A DNA stretch of 64,000 nucleotides from Calothrix sp. FI2-JRJ7 (GCA_019359675.1 JAHHGX010000011.1:1-64000); one strand, 5' to 3'; shown: positions 52,332 to 61,583, counted from the stretch's first letter. Notes: generated by a model from the letters alone, not told the origin. Numbers and translations: made by a program.

Positions 52332-55300
52332 ATGAAAAATCAATCTGTAAAGTTTTACAAACTTAGTTTACACAGCTTGGGTAGTATGATAGTATCTCTC
52401 GCTGCTTCCTGCCCTGTGCTTGCAGATGTTACACCAGATGCAACGCTCCCAGTTAACTCAACAGTTTCAACTCAAGGAACTATTAAGGTAATAGGAGGTG
52501 GAACGCAGAGGGAAAGTAATTTATTTCATAGCTTCAAGGATTTTTCATTTTCTACGCTTACTCCTGATATAACAGGAAATACGGTATTTTTTAATAATGA
52601 TTTAAGCATTAAAAATATCGTTACGCGCGTAACGGGTGGGTTGCCGTCTAATATAGATGGCATTATTAAAGCGAATGGTTCGGCTAATTTATTTATCTTA
52701 AACCCTGCGGGAATTCTGTTTGGACAAAACGCGCGTTTGGATATCGGTGGTTCTTTTATTGGTACTACGGCAAATAGTATAAAGTTTACAGATGGTACAA
52801 TGTTTGCTGCTACTCCTAACTCTCAACCACTGTTAACTATATCTACACCGATTGGATTACAATTAGACCAAAGTTCTTTGAATCCGGTTGTAAATAGTGG
52901 TAATTTAGCGGTTAATTCTGGACAAAATTTAACTTTGCTTGGTGGTGCGGTTGTTAATACTGGGCGCCTAATAGGACCAGGTGGAGAAATAGCTTTAATA
53001 TCGCTTCCTAATGCAGCAGATATCAGCTTAGTAAATGGTAGTGTTACTGGGTTAGAGTTGCAGGGAGGAGAAATAAATAAAGTATCACTATCACCGTTAC
53101 TTGCTAACCTGCCTACAAATACAAACGGTGAAGTTGAATTATCTGGACTTGCAATACCAAACCAAGCTGGAACAACTATCACGACAGGTAATATAGATGT
53201 ATCGAGTCAACAGGGTGGAAGTGTAAAAATATTAGGTCAACAAGTTGGCTTATATCCAGGCGCCTTTATTAATGCATCTGGTAATACGAGCGGTGGTAAA
53301 GTATTTGTGGGTGGGGACTATAAAGGTATTGGGAGTTTCAATGCGAATGCAACTTATATTAGTCCAAAAGCTGTAATTCAAGCGAATGCACTAACTACAG
53401 GCAACGGTGGACAAATTATTGTGTGGAGTAACCAGTCCACGCGCGCTTATGGAACTTTAGAAGCAAAGGGTGGAGTGTATGGCAATGGAGGTTTTATTGA
53501 AACCTCAAGTGCTAACTTTCTTGACGTTGCTGGTATTACAGTTAATGCGAGTGCTGCAAATGGTATAGGTGGAACTTGGTTGCTTGACCCTCGCAATATC
53601 TTACTAGCATATCAAGATTATGAGAATGGTAGTTTTAACAATGGGAATCCTAATGTGTTTACAGCTACGAGTGATAATGCAGTTGTTGATATTTTCAATA
53701 TCCAAACGCAACTTGAAGCTGGTACGAGTGTAACTATTAGCACAGGCAATACAGGGAATCAGGAAGGTAATATTTCATCAATAACTGATGGTTTTGGACT
53801 TACAAAAACAACTGCAAGTCCAGTAACTTTGACTTTACAGGCAGCAAATGATATTACGTTAGGAGGAGAAAATGGTTTTGGATTTAAATCACAAAATGGG
53901 GTGTTTAATATAATTCTCCAAGCTGGAGGTAATATATCTCTAACCAATGGTGGTTTTGAAACTAGGGGTGGAGAATTTAATGCGGCGGCTGGAGGTAATA
54001 TATCTGTAAATAGGGGTGGTTTTGAAACTAGCGGCGGAGAATTTAATGCGACGGCTGGACGTAATATATCTATAAATGCTGGTGATTATAAAACTAGCGG
54101 CGGAAATTTTCAAGCTACAGCTAGAGGTAGTATATCTATAACCAACATTGGTATGCAAACTAACAGTGGACAGTTAAAAGCGACTGCTGGAGGTAATATA
54201 TCTATAAGCAATGCTGGCTTTCAAACTAATGGTGGAGAGTTGAAGGTGACGGCTGTTGATACAATTTATCTCAATGATTTAGGTTTTAATAGCGATAATA
54301 TTACTGCGAATAATGCGGCACCGATGCAACTTCAAGCAAATGCAATTAGTTTTAACGGTGCTGGTCTTAATAGTAAAACAGAAGGTTCGGGTAATGCAGC
54401 ATCATTAATTATCAATACACCAAATTTAACTCTAAGTAGCGCAGGTATTCAAAGTTTAACTACTGGTAATGGTAAAGCTGGTGATATTACAATTACAGGT
54501 AGTACAATTAGACTGCTTAAAGATGCGGGAATTGAAAGTAATACCGAAGGCGCCGGACAAGCAGGTAATATGACTATCAGCGCAAGAGAATTAAGTATAG
54601 AAAATCGTGGTGCTATTAAAAGTTACACATTAGGGTCAGGAAATGCAGGGACTATTAACATCGACACAGACTCGTTATTTATGTCAAACGAAGTGGGAAT
54701 AAATACCGATACAGGTAGAGTTGAGGCAAATCGACAAGAGCGTATAAAAGATAATACTGGCAATGCTGGAGTCATTAATGTTAGGGCAAATCGTGTTTTA
54801 ATGACTAAAAATTCGGGTATAACAAGTGAAACTGCAAGCAGAGGACAAGCCGGAATAATAAACCTTAAAACAGACTCACTGGAATTACGAAACAATGCCA
54901 ATATTACAACTAGTACATTTTTTGATAGAAGATTTACCGGAAATGCTGGCGTAATTAATATTATAGCAAAATCAGTTCTTTTTGAGAATGATGTACCTGG
55001 AGTGAATAGCGGTTTAGGTAGTACAACGCGCGGTAGAGGCGATGGTGGTACAATTATTTTAAATACAGATACAGCAGTATTTCGCAATCGAGGTGGAATT
55101 GGAATTAGCACAGAAGGAGAAGGTAACGCTGGTACACTATTTTTAACAGCAAATTCTTTACTGATAGAAAACGGTGCTATCGAAAGTGAAGATAAAGGTA
55201 CTGGCAGAGGTGGAAACCTTAATATTAAAGTTAATGGAGAAATGGTATTACGTAATGCGAGTATTTCTGTTTCTGCAAAACCTAACTCCAACGGTAATTC

Positions 55301-56117
55301 AAACAATCTCGCCAGCAGTGCAGGTAATATTGATATAAAAGCAAACTCGCTTTCCCTTGACCGAGGAATTATTCAAGGTGAAACAACATCTGGGAATGGT
55401 GGCAACATTGCCCTAACTATAGAAGATATACTATCACTACGGCGCCAAAGTCGAATATCGACGACAGCAGGAACCGCTCAATCTGGTGGTAACGGTGGCA
55501 ATATTGATATCAACACAAAATTTATTATTGCCTATCCCAACGAAAACACAGACATTACAGCGAATGCTTTCAATGGTTCTGGTGGAAGCGTGGAAATAGA
55601 CGCTACAGCCATATTCGGCGCCTCACCACTGAGTAGACAGCAGTTACAAAAATTACGACCAGGTGATTTAAATCCGGGATTTTTACGAACAAACGACATT
55701 ACAGCAGTATCTCAAACCAACCCATCATTGACTGGCGTTGTAACTATTAACACACCCGATGTAGACCCAAGCCGCGGTTTAGTAGAGTTACCATCAGGTT
55801 TAGTAGACGCATCGCAACAAATAGCATCAAGTTGTGAACCAGGAGTTCGTGCGCGCGGTACTTCTTTCACTATAACTGGACGTAGCGGAATGGCGCCGAC
55901 TCCCACAGAACCATTACAAGCAGAAGTGCAAACAGGTAGGTGGATAACATTGGATGCTGTAACCAATAAACAAACTGGTAATATTTCTAGTACTACCAAC
56001 AATAATATAGTTGAAGCACAGAACTGGGTTAAAGATAAAAATGGGGATGTGGTATTGGTCGCGCAGGCGCCTGTTTCACAGATAGGTTTATTAGGCTCTC
56101 ATAACTTATGCCATTAA
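52332..56117 (+). CDS. filamentous-haemagglutinin-like TPS exoprotein
   Basis: 1261 residues from ATG 52332 (a GTG at 52308 is possible). Signal peptide KNQSVKFYKLSLHSLGSMIV...LAASCPVLAD. The two-partner-secretion domain at about 35-290 has FHSFKDFSFS, IVTRVTGGLPSNIDGIIKAN, GSANLFILNPAGILFGQNAR and a long beta-helix. From about 535-640 it carries glycine-rich repeats such as GGEFNATAGGNISV. The C-terminal module ELPSGLVDASQQIASSCEPG...GDVVLVAQ is typical of cyanobacterial S-layer-family exoproteins. It would need a TpsB/Omp85 outer-membrane partner, which is not in this window. Likely adhesion or cell-surface function. Confidence 0.88.
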   Translation: MKNQSVKFYKLSLHSLGSMIVSLAASCPVLADVTPDATLPVNSTVSTQGTIKVIGGGTQRESNLFHSFKDFSFSTLTPDITGNTVFFNNDLSIKNIVTRVTGGLPSNIDGIIKANGSANLFILNPAGILFGQNARLDIGGSFIGTTANSIKFTDGTMFAATPNSQPLLTISTPIGLQLDQSSLNPVVNSGNLAVNSGQNLTLLGGAVVNTGRLIGPGGEIALISLPNAADISLVNGSVTGLELQGGEINKVSLSPLLANLPTNTNGEVELSGLAIPNQAGTTITTGNIDVSSQQGGSVKILGQQVGLYPGAFINASGNTSGGKVFVGGDYKGIGSFNANATYISPKAVIQANALTTGNGGQIIVWSNQSTRAYGTLEAKGGVYGNGGFIETSSANFLDVAGITVNASAANGIGGTWLLDPRNILLAYQDYENGSFNNGNPNVFTATSDNAVVDIFNIQTQLEAGTSVTISTGNTGNQEGNISSITDGFGLTKTTASPVTLTLQAANDITLGGENGFGFKSQNGVFNIILQAGGNISLTNGGFETRGGEFNAAAGGNISVNRGGFETSGGEFNATAGRNISINAGDYKTSGGNFQATARGSISITNIGMQTNSGQLKATAGGNISISNAGFQTNGGELKVTAVDTIYLNDLGFNSDNITANNAAPMQLQANAISFNGAGLNSKTEGSGNAASLIINTPNLTLSSAGIQSLTTGNGKAGDITITGSTIRLLKDAGIESNTEGAGQAGNMTISARELSIENRGAIKSYTLGSGNAGTINIDTDSLFMSNEVGINTDTGRVEANRQERIKDNTGNAGVINVRANRVLMTKNSGITSETASRGQAGIINLKTDSLELRNNANITTSTFFDRRFTGNAGVINIIAKSVLFENDVPGVNSGLGSTTRGRGDGGTIILNTDTAVFRNRGGIGISTEGEGNAGTLFLTANSLLIENGAIESEDKGTGRGGNLNIKVNGEMVLRNASISVSAKPNSNGNSNNLASSAGNIDIKANSLSLDRGIIQGETTSGNGGNIALTIEDILSLRRQSRISTTAGTAQSGGNGGNIDINTKFIIAYPNENTDITANAFNGSGGSVEIDATAIFGASPLSRQQLQKLRPGDLNPGFLRTNDITAVSQTNPSLTGVVTINTPDVDPSRGLVELPSGLVDASQQIASSCEPGVRARGTSFTITGRSGMAPTPTEPLQAEVQTGRWITLDAVTNKQTGNISSTTNNNIVEAQNWVKDKNGDVVLVAQAPVSQIGLLGSHNLCH

Positions 56118-56232
56118 AAAACGTTTAAAAAAAATAAACCCGTAGGATAGGCGTCTCCCCTGTCCTACTGAGCATCCAACTATCTCATCTTCCTACACCT
56201 ACACCCCTACACACTCCTACACTCCTGTTATA

Positions 56233-56334
56233 AAAGCACAAAGCTGGGTTAAGGACAAGAATGGTGATGTGATATTGGTCGCGCAGGCACCTGTACTGAG
56301 AGTTACATTGGCTTCTCGTAATTTGTGTCAGTAG
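56233..56334 (+). pseudogene. haemagglutinin-like C-terminal scrap
   Basis: 33 codons: KAQSWVKDKNGDVILVAQAP then VLRVTLASRNLCQ and stop, paralleling AQNWVKDKNGDVVLVAQAP at the end of the intact gene. The stop lies in the first bases of a GTAGGGTGCGTAACGC hairpin repeat (56331-56393). The gap 56118-56232 has no other content. Confidence 0.8.
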
Positions 56335-56393
56335 GGTGCGTAACGCTATAACAATATTTCAACAAAGCGACTAATTTTGTGGCGTTACGCACC
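56331..56393. repeat. GTAGGGTGCGTAACGC...GCGTTACGCACC hairpin
   Basis: Perfect outer arms GGTGCGTAACGC / GCGTTACGCACC separated by about 35 bp, nearly identical to the copy at 35178-35242. Confidence 0.8.
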
Positions 56394-56488
56394 ATAAATA
56401 TTTATTACAATTCTAATTCATCCAGTAATCGAATTAAGCTGATTAATTACGCAACACTAAAGTTGGTATATTGTCGCATGTAAGGAGC

Positions 56489-56625
56489 TTAAAAACCAAG
56501 AATAATATCATCTTTAGAAATACCCATTGCAACTAATTCATGAGCGATTTGTATTTCAGTACTATTTCGTTGCACCCAAATTTTGCCATTAATGATGTCT
56601 AGATGTAAAACACAGCCATGTACAC
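56489..56625 (-). pseudogene. xisI C-terminal fragment
   Basis: The minus strand reads VHGCVLHLDIINGKIWVQRN, then STEIQIAHELVAMGISKDDI and ILGF, stop. This matches the XisI family core and the intact copy at 60888-61223 (RCIMHFDIINGKIWLQQN...ELVEMGVPREDIILGL). The N-terminal half is missing and the break abuts a truncated HlyD gene on the other strand. Confidence 0.78.
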
Positions 56626-57395
56626 TTTCTCAAATTCAGTACTTAAAGCAACAGCAAGATGTTAGCACAAAACAAGCTGAAGTCACCCGATTAACAAAAG
56701 AAAAACAACGATTGCAGCTAGCATTTGCAGGAAGTAATGAAAAAGTTCGCAATACAACTGCTGTGTCACAAGAGGATACATTTGCTAAAATTACAGTTAA
56801 CGATAAAAGTATTGCGGAAATAGACAGCCAATTATCTAAAGTTATTTTAGAAAATCAAAAACGCCTTTATGATATTAACAGTCAAATTGGTGAAATCGAT
56901 AGTAAATTAACCCAAACTAAAGAAACATTAAAATATCAAAAAGTTAGTTCTCCTTTAGAAGGCACAATTTTTGAACTGAAAGCGAAATCATCAGGCTTTG
57001 TGGCCAATTCTAGCGAACCAATATTAAAAATAGTTCCTAAAGATAACTTAATTGCCAAAGTCTATATTACCAATAGAGACATAGGCTTTGTAAAGGAAGG
57101 TCAAAAAGTAGACGTTCGTATTGACTCGTTTCCATTTCAAGAGTATGGTGACATTAAAGGAGAATTAATAGATATAGGTTCGGATGCTTTATCACCAGAC
57201 CAAGTATATCCCTACTGGCGTTTCCCCGCCAAAGTCCGCTTAGATGGACAAGCATTATCAATTAACAATCGTCAAGTTCCTTTACAATCAGGTATGTCAA
57301 TCAACGCCAATATCAAACTACGCAAACGAACTATTATTAGCATCTTCACAGATTTCCTAGTCAAAAAAGCCGAAAGTTTAAAATATGTACGGTAG
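56626..57395 (+). pseudogene. HlyD-family adaptor, N-terminally truncated
   Basis: About 256 codons of a membrane-fusion/adaptor protein. Coiled-coil LKQQQDVSTKQAEVTRLTKE...LENQKRLYDINSQIGEIDSK, lipoyl half-motif LKYQKVSSPLEGTIFELKAK and beta-barrel LIAKVYITNRDIGFVKEGQK followed by VDVRIDSFPFQEYG are present. The N-terminal membrane anchor and first lipoyl half are lost; the frame runs back to 56583 only through antisense xisI sequence. No ABC/peptidase transporter gene accompanies it. It is a type I secretion relic, possibly once serving the nearby exported proteins. Confidence 0.75.
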
Positions 57396-57482
57396 GGGCA
57401 GGTTAACCCATATCTCGCTTAATAATGGAAGATGTCGCTAAACCCGCCCGTACAATAATTATGATTTAGGAGCATTGCGATT

Positions 57483-59837
57483 GTGAGCAAGTTAGTTATT
57501 TTAAAATTAGGAGAAGGTAATTTTGAACAAGGTTTCCACGTCACCTTACAAATAGGTGACGAAAATGTTCGCCCAAGCGTAGAAATTACTGGTGAGCTAC
57601 CACCTGACCCTGATATCAAACGCTACTACCATCAATGGCAATCTATTTACCGTAGTCTAAATTTACCTGGTCGTCCGATTGGTATCCCGAAACGAGATAT
57701 ACAAACTGCCACTATCGAAGATTGCCAAAAAGCTGCTCAAGAACTTTCATGGCGCCTGAATTTATGGCTTGCTTCTGAGTCGTTTCGCCGTATTCGCGAG
57801 AAATGGCTAGAAAAACTTTTACCTCAAGATAATATTCGCGTACTACTACAAACAAAAGATTTATGGTTACAAAAACTACCTTGGCATTTATGGGATTTCT
57901 TAGAACGGTATCCCAATGCTGAAATAGCTTTAAGTACACCCAGTTATGAACAAGTAAATCGCAGTTTACCAGAATCAACAGCCGTAAAAATTCTAGCTAT
58001 TTTAGGCAACAGTGATGGTATTGATACAAAAACAGACCGTAAAATTCTTGAACAATTACCCCAAGCTGATACGACATTCCTAGTTGAACCAGAATGTAAA
58101 GACCTTACTAATCAATTGTGGGAGCAAAACTGGCAAATTTTGTTTTTCGCTGGACATAGTTCTAGCCAAGAAAACTGTGATAATGGAAAAATTTATATTA
58201 ATCAAACCGAGAGTTTAACAATTGGTCAGCTAAAGTATGCACTCAAAAAAGCAGTAGAAAGAGGTTTGCAACTAGCTATTTTTAACTCTTGTGACGGTTT
58301 GGGGTTAGCGCGCGAGTTTGCTGATTTGCAAATTCCTCAAATTATCATTATGCGTGAACCTGTTCCTGATAAGGTGGCGCAAGAATTTTTAAAGTATTTT
58401 TTGGAAGCAATGATAAGGGGTGAGTCACTATATTTAGCTGTACGCGAAGCACGAGAACGGTTACAAGGATTAGAAAATAAGTATCCCTGTGCTAGTTGGT
58501 TGCCTATTATTTGTCAAAACCCTGCTGATATGCCATTTACTTGGCAGTCATTAATCAAAACACCTGATATCTCCATATTTAAAGAAGCACCTGTTAAACG
58601 TGCGAACAATTTGGTTGGTTTCTCATTGACATTGCTTTTAAGCTTGGCTACCACTGGATTAATTATGGGAGTAAGATATTTAGGAATTTTACAACCATTT
58701 GAATTAGGAGCATTTGACCTCTTATTGCGCTCACGTCCTACTGAAAATCCTGACTCTCGCATACTGCTTATAACTGCTACTGAAGAAGATATCCAGGCGC
58801 AAACTCAAGAACGGCGAGGTTCTTGGTCTGATGAGTCATTGAGCAAAGTTTTAGAAAAATTAGAGGCACTTCAACCGCTTGCAATTGGTCTAGATTTATA
58901 CAGAGATTATCCTGTTAGTAAAAATACTCCTCAATTAGCAAAGCAACTTAGAGAAAGTGAAAAGATAGTAGCAGTTTGTCAAGTTAACGACTCTCAAAAA
59001 GAAAAAATAGGTGTTGCTCCACCACCAGAAGTTTCTGTTGACCGTTTAGGGTTTAGCAATACGCTTAACGATAAAGATAATATAGTGCGTCGTCATTATT
59101 TGGCATTAACTCCTCCTCCTTCGTCTCCTTGCTTATCCTCTTATTCATTGAGTGTACAATTAGCACTACGTTACTTACACAGTAAAGGAGTTCAACTCAA
59201 ATTTGCTCCTGATGGTGCGTGGCAACTAGGAAAAGTGAAAATTAATCCTATAGAAGCTCACACAGGAGGATATCAAGGAATTAATGCTTTAGGACATCAA
59301 ATATTACTTAATTATCGCGCGTCTCCAACAATTGAAACTATTGCCCCACAAGTTACCCTAAAAGATGTACTCGTTGGCAAATTAAATGTAGCAGCAGTTA
59401 AAGACCGCATCATTATTATTGGTACAACCGCAGAAACTTTTCACGACTATTGGTTAACTCCTTACATAACTAATGAGTCTCATTCTCAAGAAGTACCTGG
59501 CATCATACTTCAAGCACAGATGGTTAGCCAATTGATTAGTGCTGTTTTAGATGAAAGACCGTTACTATCAAGTTGGTCTATTGGAAACGAAACAATTTGG
59601 ATTTGGTTTTGGTCTAACTTAGGGTGCCTTATTGTCTATTTTATAGGACGGCAAGCAACTTATGTATTAGTATCTGGTGGAGTTTGTATAATTATATTGT
59701 ACAGCGCCTGTTTTCTGTTGTTAGTTTCATTTCATTACTGGGTTCCACTGGTTCCTGCTGCTGTCAGTTTAATAATTAGCACTATCGGTGCATTAGTGTT
59801 TTCAAAGTCTTTACCAAAATATCAGGATTTATTCTAA
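57483..59837 (+). CDS. CHAT-CHASE2 membrane protein
   Basis: 784 residues from GTG 57483. N-terminal CHAT-type domain at about 1-350: LPWHLWDFLERYPNAEIALS, ILFFAGHSSSQENCDNGKIY (His region) and LAIFNSCDGLGLAREFADLQ (Cys region). A transmembrane helix (about 375-397) precedes the CHASE2 sensor at about 400-690 (FELGAFDLLLRSRPTENPDS, LLITATEEDIQAQTQER, RIIIIGTTAETFHDYWLTPY). Three closing transmembrane helices at about 710-775 complete it. CHASE2 senses extracytoplasmic signals; fusion to CHAT couples sensing to a caspase-like protease on the inside. DUF928 gene follows after 53 bp. Confidence 0.88.
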   Translation: MSKLVILKLGEGNFEQGFHVTLQIGDENVRPSVEITGELPPDPDIKRYYHQWQSIYRSLNLPGRPIGIPKRDIQTATIEDCQKAAQELSWRLNLWLASESFRRIREKWLEKLLPQDNIRVLLQTKDLWLQKLPWHLWDFLERYPNAEIALSTPSYEQVNRSLPESTAVKILAILGNSDGIDTKTDRKILEQLPQADTTFLVEPECKDLTNQLWEQNWQILFFAGHSSSQENCDNGKIYINQTESLTIGQLKYALKKAVERGLQLAIFNSCDGLGLAREFADLQIPQIIIMREPVPDKVAQEFLKYFLEAMIRGESLYLAVREARERLQGLENKYPCASWLPIICQNPADMPFTWQSLIKTPDISIFKEAPVKRANNLVGFSLTLLLSLATTGLIMGVRYLGILQPFELGAFDLLLRSRPTENPDSRILLITATEEDIQAQTQERRGSWSDESLSKVLEKLEALQPLAIGLDLYRDYPVSKNTPQLAKQLRESEKIVAVCQVNDSQKEKIGVAPPPEVSVDRLGFSNTLNDKDNIVRRHYLALTPPPSSPCLSSYSLSVQLALRYLHSKGVQLKFAPDGAWQLGKVKINPIEAHTGGYQGINALGHQILLNYRASPTIETIAPQVTLKDVLVGKLNVAAVKDRIIIIGTTAETFHDYWLTPYITNESHSQEVPGIILQAQMVSQLISAVLDERPLLSSWSIGNETIWIWFWSNLGCLIVYFIGRQATYVLVSGGVCIIILYSACFLLLVSFHYWVPLVPAAVSLIISTIGALVFSKSLPKYQDLF

Positions 59838-59890
59838 TAAACCGGGTTTCTAAGGTTTATAAAATTTTAATTAAAAGGTAGGTGTGTTTT

Positions 59891-60679
59891 ATGAAAAACG
59901 ATTTGAGAAAAATACAGATAACAGCTTTATTTAGTTTAATTGCTTTATTCAGTAGCATTGTTTGTTCAACATGTTCGTTGGCGCCTACAGCTTCTGCTCA
60001 AAACACCCCAATTAAATTTATTCCACCTCCACCTCCACCAGACCGAGGCGCCGCAGGTACGCGCGGAGGTTCGGCTAGTCGCGGATGTAGTAGTGACCAG
60101 CCACTTATGGCATTAGTACCTATATATGAAGGAACTACAACTCAAGCTAGTCCTATCACTCAAGTTTGGGGTTTAACAACTGCGGAACTTCCGAGTTTTT
60201 GGTTTTTTGTTCCTTATGAGAAAACATCGATTAAAACAATGGAGTTTGTCCTTAAAGACGAGACAACTAAACCTAGTAAAACTATGTATCGTAGCTTTGT
60301 AACACCTCCGCAGGCGCCGGGAATTATGAATATCAAACTGCCATCGAATGTAAGTGCTTTGCAAATTGGTAAATCATATAACTGGTTTTTGAAGCTAAAA
60401 GTAGATTGTAATTCACAATTACCAGCACAATTAGAATATGTAGAAGGATGGGTGCAAAGAGTTAAGCCCAATTCTAAACTTGTCTCGAGTCTAGCAGGCG
60501 CCAGTCCACAACAAAAAGTTGCGTTATATGCCGAAAATAGTATTTGGCACGATGCTTTGACGACGCTAGCAGAACTTCGACTCTCGAAACCAAAAGATGC
60601 TGCGTTAATGGCTGACTGGAATGGTTTGCTTAAATCGGTTGGTCTAGAAAATCTGGCAAATCAACCCCTTGTTAAATAA
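59891..60679 (+). CDS. DUF928 family exported protein
   Basis: 262 residues from ATG 59891 (AAGGTAGG upstream; GTG three codons earlier is possible). Signal peptide ALFSLIALFSSIVCSTCSLA...ASA|QN. A proline-rich patch (PPPPPPDRGA) and GGSASRGC precede LMALVPIYEGTTTQASPITQ, WFFVPYEKTSIKTMEFVLKD, LKVDCNSQLPAQLEYVEGWV and the helical WHDALTTLAELRLSKPKDAA tail. DUF928 is a cyanobacterial periplasmic family of unknown role that habitually follows CHASE2-CHAT genes. Complete. Confidence 0.88.
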   Translation: MKNDLRKIQITALFSLIALFSSIVCSTCSLAPTASAQNTPIKFIPPPPPPDRGAAGTRGGSASRGCSSDQPLMALVPIYEGTTTQASPITQVWGLTTAELPSFWFFVPYEKTSIKTMEFVLKDETTKPSKTMYRSFVTPPQAPGIMNIKLPSNVSALQIGKSYNWFLKLKVDCNSQLPAQLEYVEGWVQRVKPNSKLVSSLAGASPQQKVALYAENSIWHDALTTLAELRLSKPKDAALMADWNGLLKSVGLENLANQPLVK

Positions 60680-60681
60680 AT

Positions 60682-60822
60682 GATGTTGGAATTATAAACA
60701 TTATTACTAAAGTTACAGGTGGATTGCCTTCTAATATAGATGGCATTATCAAAGCGAACGGCGCCGCTAATTTATTTATATTAAACCCTGCGGGGATTCT
60801 TTTTGGACAAAATGCGCGTTGA
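60682..60822 (+). pseudogene. haemagglutinin-like TPS-domain scrap
   Basis: 47 codons: DVGIINIITKVTGGLPSNID, GIIKANGAANLFILNPAGIL and FGQNAR, stop. It is nearly identical to the TPS domain core of the exoprotein at 52332-56117. After the stop the DNA (AATATTGGTACG) still recalls the next codons (DIGG). A third broken exoprotein copy, right after DUF928. Confidence 0.85.
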
Positions 60823-60837
60823 AATATTGGTACGTAT

Positions 60838-60869
60838 GTAGAGACGCTTCGGTTCAGGAGCGTCTCTAC
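60838..60869. terminator. GTAGAGACGC...GCGTCTCTAC hairpin
   Basis: Ten-base perfect arms with a 12-base loop, 18 bp downstream of the minus-strand xisI stop. Member of the GTAGAGACG palindrome family. Confidence 0.6.
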
Positions 60870-60887
60870 AAAAGTTTCACTATTACT

Positions 60888-61223
60888 TTAAGCAACACCA
60901 TAAGCAGTGTATGGTCTTTTATAAGGCGCCTGTAGTCCTAATATAATATCCTCTCTTGGAACTCCCATTTCAACTAATTCTTCTGCTGGATTTTCCTCAG
61001 TTAAATTTTGCTGAAGCCATATTTTCCCATTTATAATATCGAAATGCATTATACATCGATAAATGCGATTAAAACCTTGCCAACCGACATTCATCCACTG
61101 ATAATGGTCTCGTTCTGTATCTAAAATAAGTTGTACTTCTACATCCGTATCAGATATGTCATCATCAACGTAACGAGTTAGTAGTGTTTTAATATACTCT
61201 CGGTACTTCTCTATTTTATCCAT
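60888..61223 (-). CDS. xisI: XisI family protein
   Basis: 111 residues: YREYIKTLLTRYVDDDISDT, EVQLILDTERDHYQWMNVGW, CIMHFDIINGKIWLQQNLTE, ELVEMGVPREDIILGLQAPY. XisI (fdxN element excision controlling factor) was named in Anabaena, where XisF/H/I act in developmental excision. Many paralogues exist outside excision elements and their function is unclear. Its start overlaps the end of the truncated xisH, the usual xisHI operon arrangement. Confidence 0.88.
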   Translation of the reverse strand: MDKIEKYREYIKTLLTRYVDDDISDTDVEVQLILDTERDHYQWMNVGWQGFNRIYRCIMHFDIINGKIWLQQNLTEENPAEELVEMGVPREDIILGLQAPYKRPYTAYGVA

Positions 61224-61419
61224 TGTACAATCTCCTCATTAGCTGAATTATATACAATTAACAATAATTGATATTGCTGTATCGCCATTTGCGTGAATTC
61301 GAGTTGAAAGAAGGTTTGGTATGTATCTATTGGTACTGCTAGGTATAATACTCGCTCTGGCTGAGTCTTTGCTAATGCCGTTTGAAAGTGCGCTTGTGCT
61401 GAGTAGATATTCCCTCGTA
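61211..61419 (-). pseudogene. xisH, 5'-truncated
   Basis: The minus strand reads LRGNIYSAQAHFQTALAKTQ, PERVLYLAVPIDTYQTFFQL, EFTQMAIQQYQLLLIVYNSA and NEEIVQWIK, stop. This is the C-terminal half of XisH (ERVLYLA.P.DTY..FF). The stop overlaps the xisI start by 13 bp. Upstream, the gene is cut at a GGTGCGTGATGC repeat, so the N-terminal nuclease-like core is absent. xisI probably lacks its normal partner. Confidence 0.78.
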
Positions 61420-61485
61420 AGGTGCGTGATGCTACTAGTTCATTTGTCTGATTTTACGATTGTTATGGCCTGATCGCACCCTACC
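61419..61485. repeat. degenerate GGTGCGTGATGC hairpin
   Basis: GGTGCGTGATGCTACTAG ... TATGGCCTGATCGCACCCTACC. Divergent arms compared with other copies. It sits exactly at the break of xisH, so insertion of this element or recombination at it may have caused the truncation. Confidence 0.65.
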
Positions 61486-61583
61486 TCCTAACTTTACTCA
61501 GCACTCAGCACTTTTTACTCAGCACTGAATTATGAGATAGGCTAGAATGTAAACTTTTGTCACGATAATAAGGGGAATCCAAG

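Noticed and set aside
54623-55306. 227-codon minus-strand frame within the haemagglutinin-like gene
   Set aside because: Antisense to a repetitive beta-helix coding region, with no start signals or motifs.
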